Source: JBMNQS01 sp050944255
GTDB taxonomy: Bacteria > Bacillota > Clostridia > Christensenellales > Maliibacteriaceae
NCBI GenBank assembly: GCA_050944255.1
Contig: JBMNQS010000032.1
Location: 1-23,141, forward strand
DNA: 23,141 bases
Direction: 5' to 3'
Below, piece after piece: positions 21,105 through 23,141 of the stretch. The notes under the pieces were generated by a model. It saw only the letters and a program-made list of their open reading frames with translations, ran no database searches and was not told where the DNA came from. The stretch's first letter is position 1. Each line of letters opens with the position of its first letter. The position numbers and the translations under genes were made by a program.

Positions 21105-22025
21105 ATGAAGTACGCCACCAGGATCAACTCGTTTTTACGCACGGGGCTGACGGTGCGAGAGGCGCTGAACGAAATCGGGAAGATTGACGGCGTCGGGTAT
21201 GTGGACTTGAACTATCCGGAGCATTTCAGCGGTCTTTCGGTGCAGGAGATGGCGGAATCGCTTGAGAAGAATCGTCTGAAGGTCAGCGCCGTCAATATGC
21301 GCTTCCGGGACAAGTATATCGACGGGGTATTTACCAATAAGGACGAAAAAATACGCAGGGATGCCGTGCAGCTGTTCAGGCAGGCCGCCGACGTCTGCGA
21401 GGCGCTTCGCGGCGAGCAGATCATTCTGTGGCTTTCCTACGACGGGTACGATTATCCGTTCCAGATGGATTATCCTGCGGCGTGGGCATGGATCGTACAG
21501 TGCGTGAAGGACGTCTGCAGCGCCACGGACCTGCCGGTATCCATCGAGTACAAGCCCTACGAGGAGCGGGTGCACGCCATACCCGACAGCTACGGCACCA
21601 CGCTGGCGCTGATAAGCGAGGTGGGCGCGGAGAACCTGGGTATGACGCTGGATTTCTGCCATATGCTGATGAAGAAGGAGAACCCGGCCTTTGCCGCCAG
21701 CCTGCTCTTGCAGAAGAAAAAGCTCTTTACCGTGCACGTCAACGACGGGGAGGGTTCCACAGACGACGGGCTGATGGTGGGCTCGGTGAACCTGTGGCGG
21801 ATGCTGGAACTGTATTATTACCTTAAAAAGTACGATTACCAGGGCATCATTTACTTCGACACCTTTCCCAAGCGGGAGGAGGCGGCCCAGGAGTGCCGGA
21901 TCAATATCGCCATGTGCCGCAAGATGGAAGAAATGGTGGATAAGCTGGGCATCGAGAGGATTTCTGGGGTTATCTCCCGACAGAGCGCGGCGGCCGCAAT
22001 GAATATGCTGATGGAGCTACTGTAG
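21105..22025 (+). CDS. TIM-barrel sugar isomerase/epimerase (xylose isomerase-like)
   Basis: A 306-residue protein of the AP endonuclease 2/xylose isomerase-like TIM-barrel superfamily, typical of sugar isomerases and epimerases. Likely metal ligands are at barrel strand ends: E148 in SIEYKPYE, D183 and H186 in LDFCH, H211 in FTVHVND, and D252 in IYFDTFPK. The acidic/His pattern and length fit the family, but the substrate is not readable from sequence; the ribokinase-like gene 9 bases downstream suggests a ketose or pentose pathway. The ATG follows GGAGAT with 8-base spacing. The gene begins 32 bases after the end of repeat copy 4, and no own -35/-10 pair is evident. Confidence 0.82.
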   Translation: MKYATRINSFLRTGLTVREALNEIGKIDGVGYVDLNYPEHFSGLSVQEMAESLEKNRLKVSAVNMRFRDKYIDGVFTNKDEKIRRDAVQLFRQAADVCEALRGEQIILWLSYDGYDYPFQMDYPAAWAWIVQCVKDVCSATDLPVSIEYKPYEERVHAIPDSYGTTLALISEVGAENLGMTLDFCHMLMKKENPAFAASLLLQKKKLFTVHVNDGEGSTDDGLMVGSVNLWRMLELYYYLKKYDYQGIIYFDTFPKREEAAQECRINIAMCRKMEEMVDKLGIERISGVISRQSAAAAMNMLMELL

Positions 22026-22034
22026 GAGGGTCTT

Positions 22035-22952
22035 ATGGCGGACAAAAAGATTACCGTTGTCGGAAGTTTTATTTATGATATGATCTTTTCCCTTGGGCGC
22101 CTGCCCCATAAGGGGGAGACGTATATGGCCGACCAGGTGACCCACGCCTCCGGCGGCAAGGGCGCCAACCAGGCCGTGCAGTGCGCCAAGCTGGGCGCCC
22201 AGACCTACATGGTGGGCAAGCTGGGCGAGGATTATTTCGGGCAGTTTATGCGCGGGACGCTCCGCGGCTACGGCGTGGATACCCGGTATGTGGGACGCAC
22301 CGATCAGGTGGGTACCGGTATCGCCGCGGTGCTGGGCCTGCCCGACGGCAGCATCCACGCCGCCATCGTGCCCGGCAGCAATATGGCGCTGACCAAGGAA
22401 GATATCGATGCGGCAGCGGATGTGATCTGGTCAAGCGACATTGTGATCTTCCAGATGGAGATTCCCATGCCTGTCAACGAGTACGCCATTGAGATGGCCC
22501 ATGACGCCGGCGCGTGCGTGATACTCAACGCCGCGCCTGCCGCCCGGATGAAGCCCGAGGTACTAAAGATGGTGGATTATCTGGTGGTCAACGAGGTGGA
22601 GGCGGGCTTTTTCAGCGGGGCCGACATCCATACGGTGGATGACGCCGCGCGGCACGCGCCCAAGCTGCTTTTAATGTGCGGCGGGACGCTGATCATTACG
22701 CTGGGCAGGAACGGGAGCCTTCTTTGCCGCAGGGACGGCACGTTCCGTCACTTTGCGCCCAGCGGCGCCGTCAAAGTAGTGGAGACCACCGGCGCCGGGG
22801 ACAGCTACATCGGCGCCTTTGCCGTCAAAAAACTTGCGGACTGCTCCGACGAGGACGCCTGCGCCTTTGCCACACTGGTGGCCGAGCGGACCATTTCCGC
22901 GCCGGGCGCGCAGCCGTCCATGCCCACGCTGCGGGAAATGGAGAAGGGGTAA
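22035..22952 (+). CDS. rbsK: ribokinase-like PfkB-family carbohydrate kinase
   Basis: A 305-residue sugar kinase. The PfkB signatures are present: GGKGANQA at 40-47 (the first signature, with the ribokinase-type wording) and TTGAGDSYIGAF at about 251-262, where D256 is the catalytic base and the GAGD loop forms the anion hole. Residues ITVVGSFIYDMIF at 6-18 and the N-terminal lid region are also ribokinase-like. It would phosphorylate a sugar such as D-ribose at the 5 position using ATP; related kinases use other sugars, so ribose is likely, not certain. AGGAGGG lies 4 bases before the ATG and overlaps the stop of the TIM-barrel gene, so they form an operon. A repeat copy starts 2 bases after its stop. 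Confidence 0.87.
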   Translation: MADKKITVVGSFIYDMIFSLGRLPHKGETYMADQVTHASGGKGANQAVQCAKLGAQTYMVGKLGEDYFGQFMRGTLRGYGVDTRYVGRTDQVGTGIAAVLGLPDGSIHAAIVPGSNMALTKEDIDAAADVIWSSDIVIFQMEIPMPVNEYAIEMAHDAGACVILNAAPAARMKPEVLKMVDYLVVNEVEAGFFSGADIHTVDDAARHAPKLLLMCGGTLIITLGRNGSLLCRRDGTFRHFAPSGAVKVVETTGAGDSYIGAFAVKKLADCSDEDACAFATLVAERTISAPGAQPSMPTLREMEKG

Positions 22953-22953
22953 G

Positions 22954-23141
22954 CCGGGCGCTGCCCGGACCCGCTTAAGGCTCCGCCTTAAGAATCCGCT
23001 TAGAACCTTTTCTGGAAGAAAAAGGTTCTAAGAACTCCAAAAGACTTTGATTTCGCTTCGCGGGCAGGTTATCGGGGCTATGTTTTAACTGCCTGCAAAT
23101 GACCGCTTGAGGGCATTTGCATAAATGGGTCCAGGGACGAT
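22954..23141 (+). repeat. modular hairpin repeat, copy 5, cut by the window end
   Basis: Begins with the same 21-bp end as copy 4 (22954-22974), immediately after the kinase stop. It carries CTTAAGGC-TCC-GCCTTAAG (22974-22992), CTTAGAACCTTTTCT with an arm that has one extra A (22999-23013 with 23017-23032), GACTTTGATTTCGCTTCGCG, CTATGTTTTAACTGCCTGC, the AAATGACCGCTTGAGGGCATT hairpin and GGGTCCAGGGACGAT. The window ends where copy 4 has GATTGTCCCTGG, so the right end inverted repeat probably follows. Confidence 0.8.

Noticed and set aside
15821..23141. Possible CRISPR array
   Set aside because: The repeats are long, few, unevenly spaced by whole genes and internally palindromic; there are no regular spacers and no cas genes.

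Overview
The window looks like a chromosomal piece of an anaerobic, Gram-positive member of the Clostridia (Bacillota). The evidence is an ordered yggS-sepF-yggT-divIVA division cluster followed by lspA and a ylyB-type pseudouridine synthase, an RqcH-type NFACT protein, a GerMN lipoprotein with rph and rdgB, Shine-Dalgarno sites before nearly every gene, frequent GTG/TTG starts, and a Re-type citrate synthase next to aconitase. From about 5.1 kb on, the DNA is GC-rich with long antisense open frames. The first 5 kb are visibly more AT-rich and look accessory. Genus cannot be fixed from the sequence alone.

Layout. 0-5 kb: accessory patch, almost all on the minus strand: a SAM methyltransferase, a winged-helix (AlkZ/YcaQ-like) protein, a rifampin ADP-ribosyltransferase (arr), a DUF2975 membrane protein/XRE regulator pair with a palindromic operator, a 53-residue two-helix membrane protein, a possible small plus-strand transcription unit with a 48-codon Cys-rich ORF, and tRNA-Leu(AAG). 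The 3' end of the tRNA gene faces the patch, and 13 bp of it recur at 3107-3119, which suggests tRNA-targeted integration. 5.2-8.9 kb: HlyD-like adaptor, yggS, sepF, yggT, divIVA, closed by a strong hairpin. 9.1-11.3 kb: lspA, ylyB-like synthase and a CPBP protease, overlapping or nearly abutting. 11.3-11.7 kb: a battery of hairpins. 11.7-15.8 kb: Re-citrate synthase, aconitase and a GntR/FCD regulator, with a GntR-like palindrome at the predicted transcription start. 16.2-17.9 kb: rqcH (minus). 18.3-20.7 kb: GerMN lipoprotein, rph, rdgB. 21.1-22.95 kb: TIM-barrel sugar isomerase/epimerase and a ribokinase-like kinase.

How the parts fit. The division cluster positions the septum (SepF, DivIVA) next to lipoprotein processing and ribosome maturation. 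The citrate synthase-aconitase pair would make isocitrate from oxaloacetate and acetyl-CoA, probably for glutamate synthesis, and is probably self-regulated by the GntR protein. Gaps after gntR, rdgB and the ribokinase are filled by copies of a modular hairpin repeat; one copy is bounded by a perfect 21-bp terminal inverted repeat. The most interesting unexplained items are this repeat family, the 4.6-4.9 kb unit, the tRNA-end duplication, and the regulation of the citrate operon.
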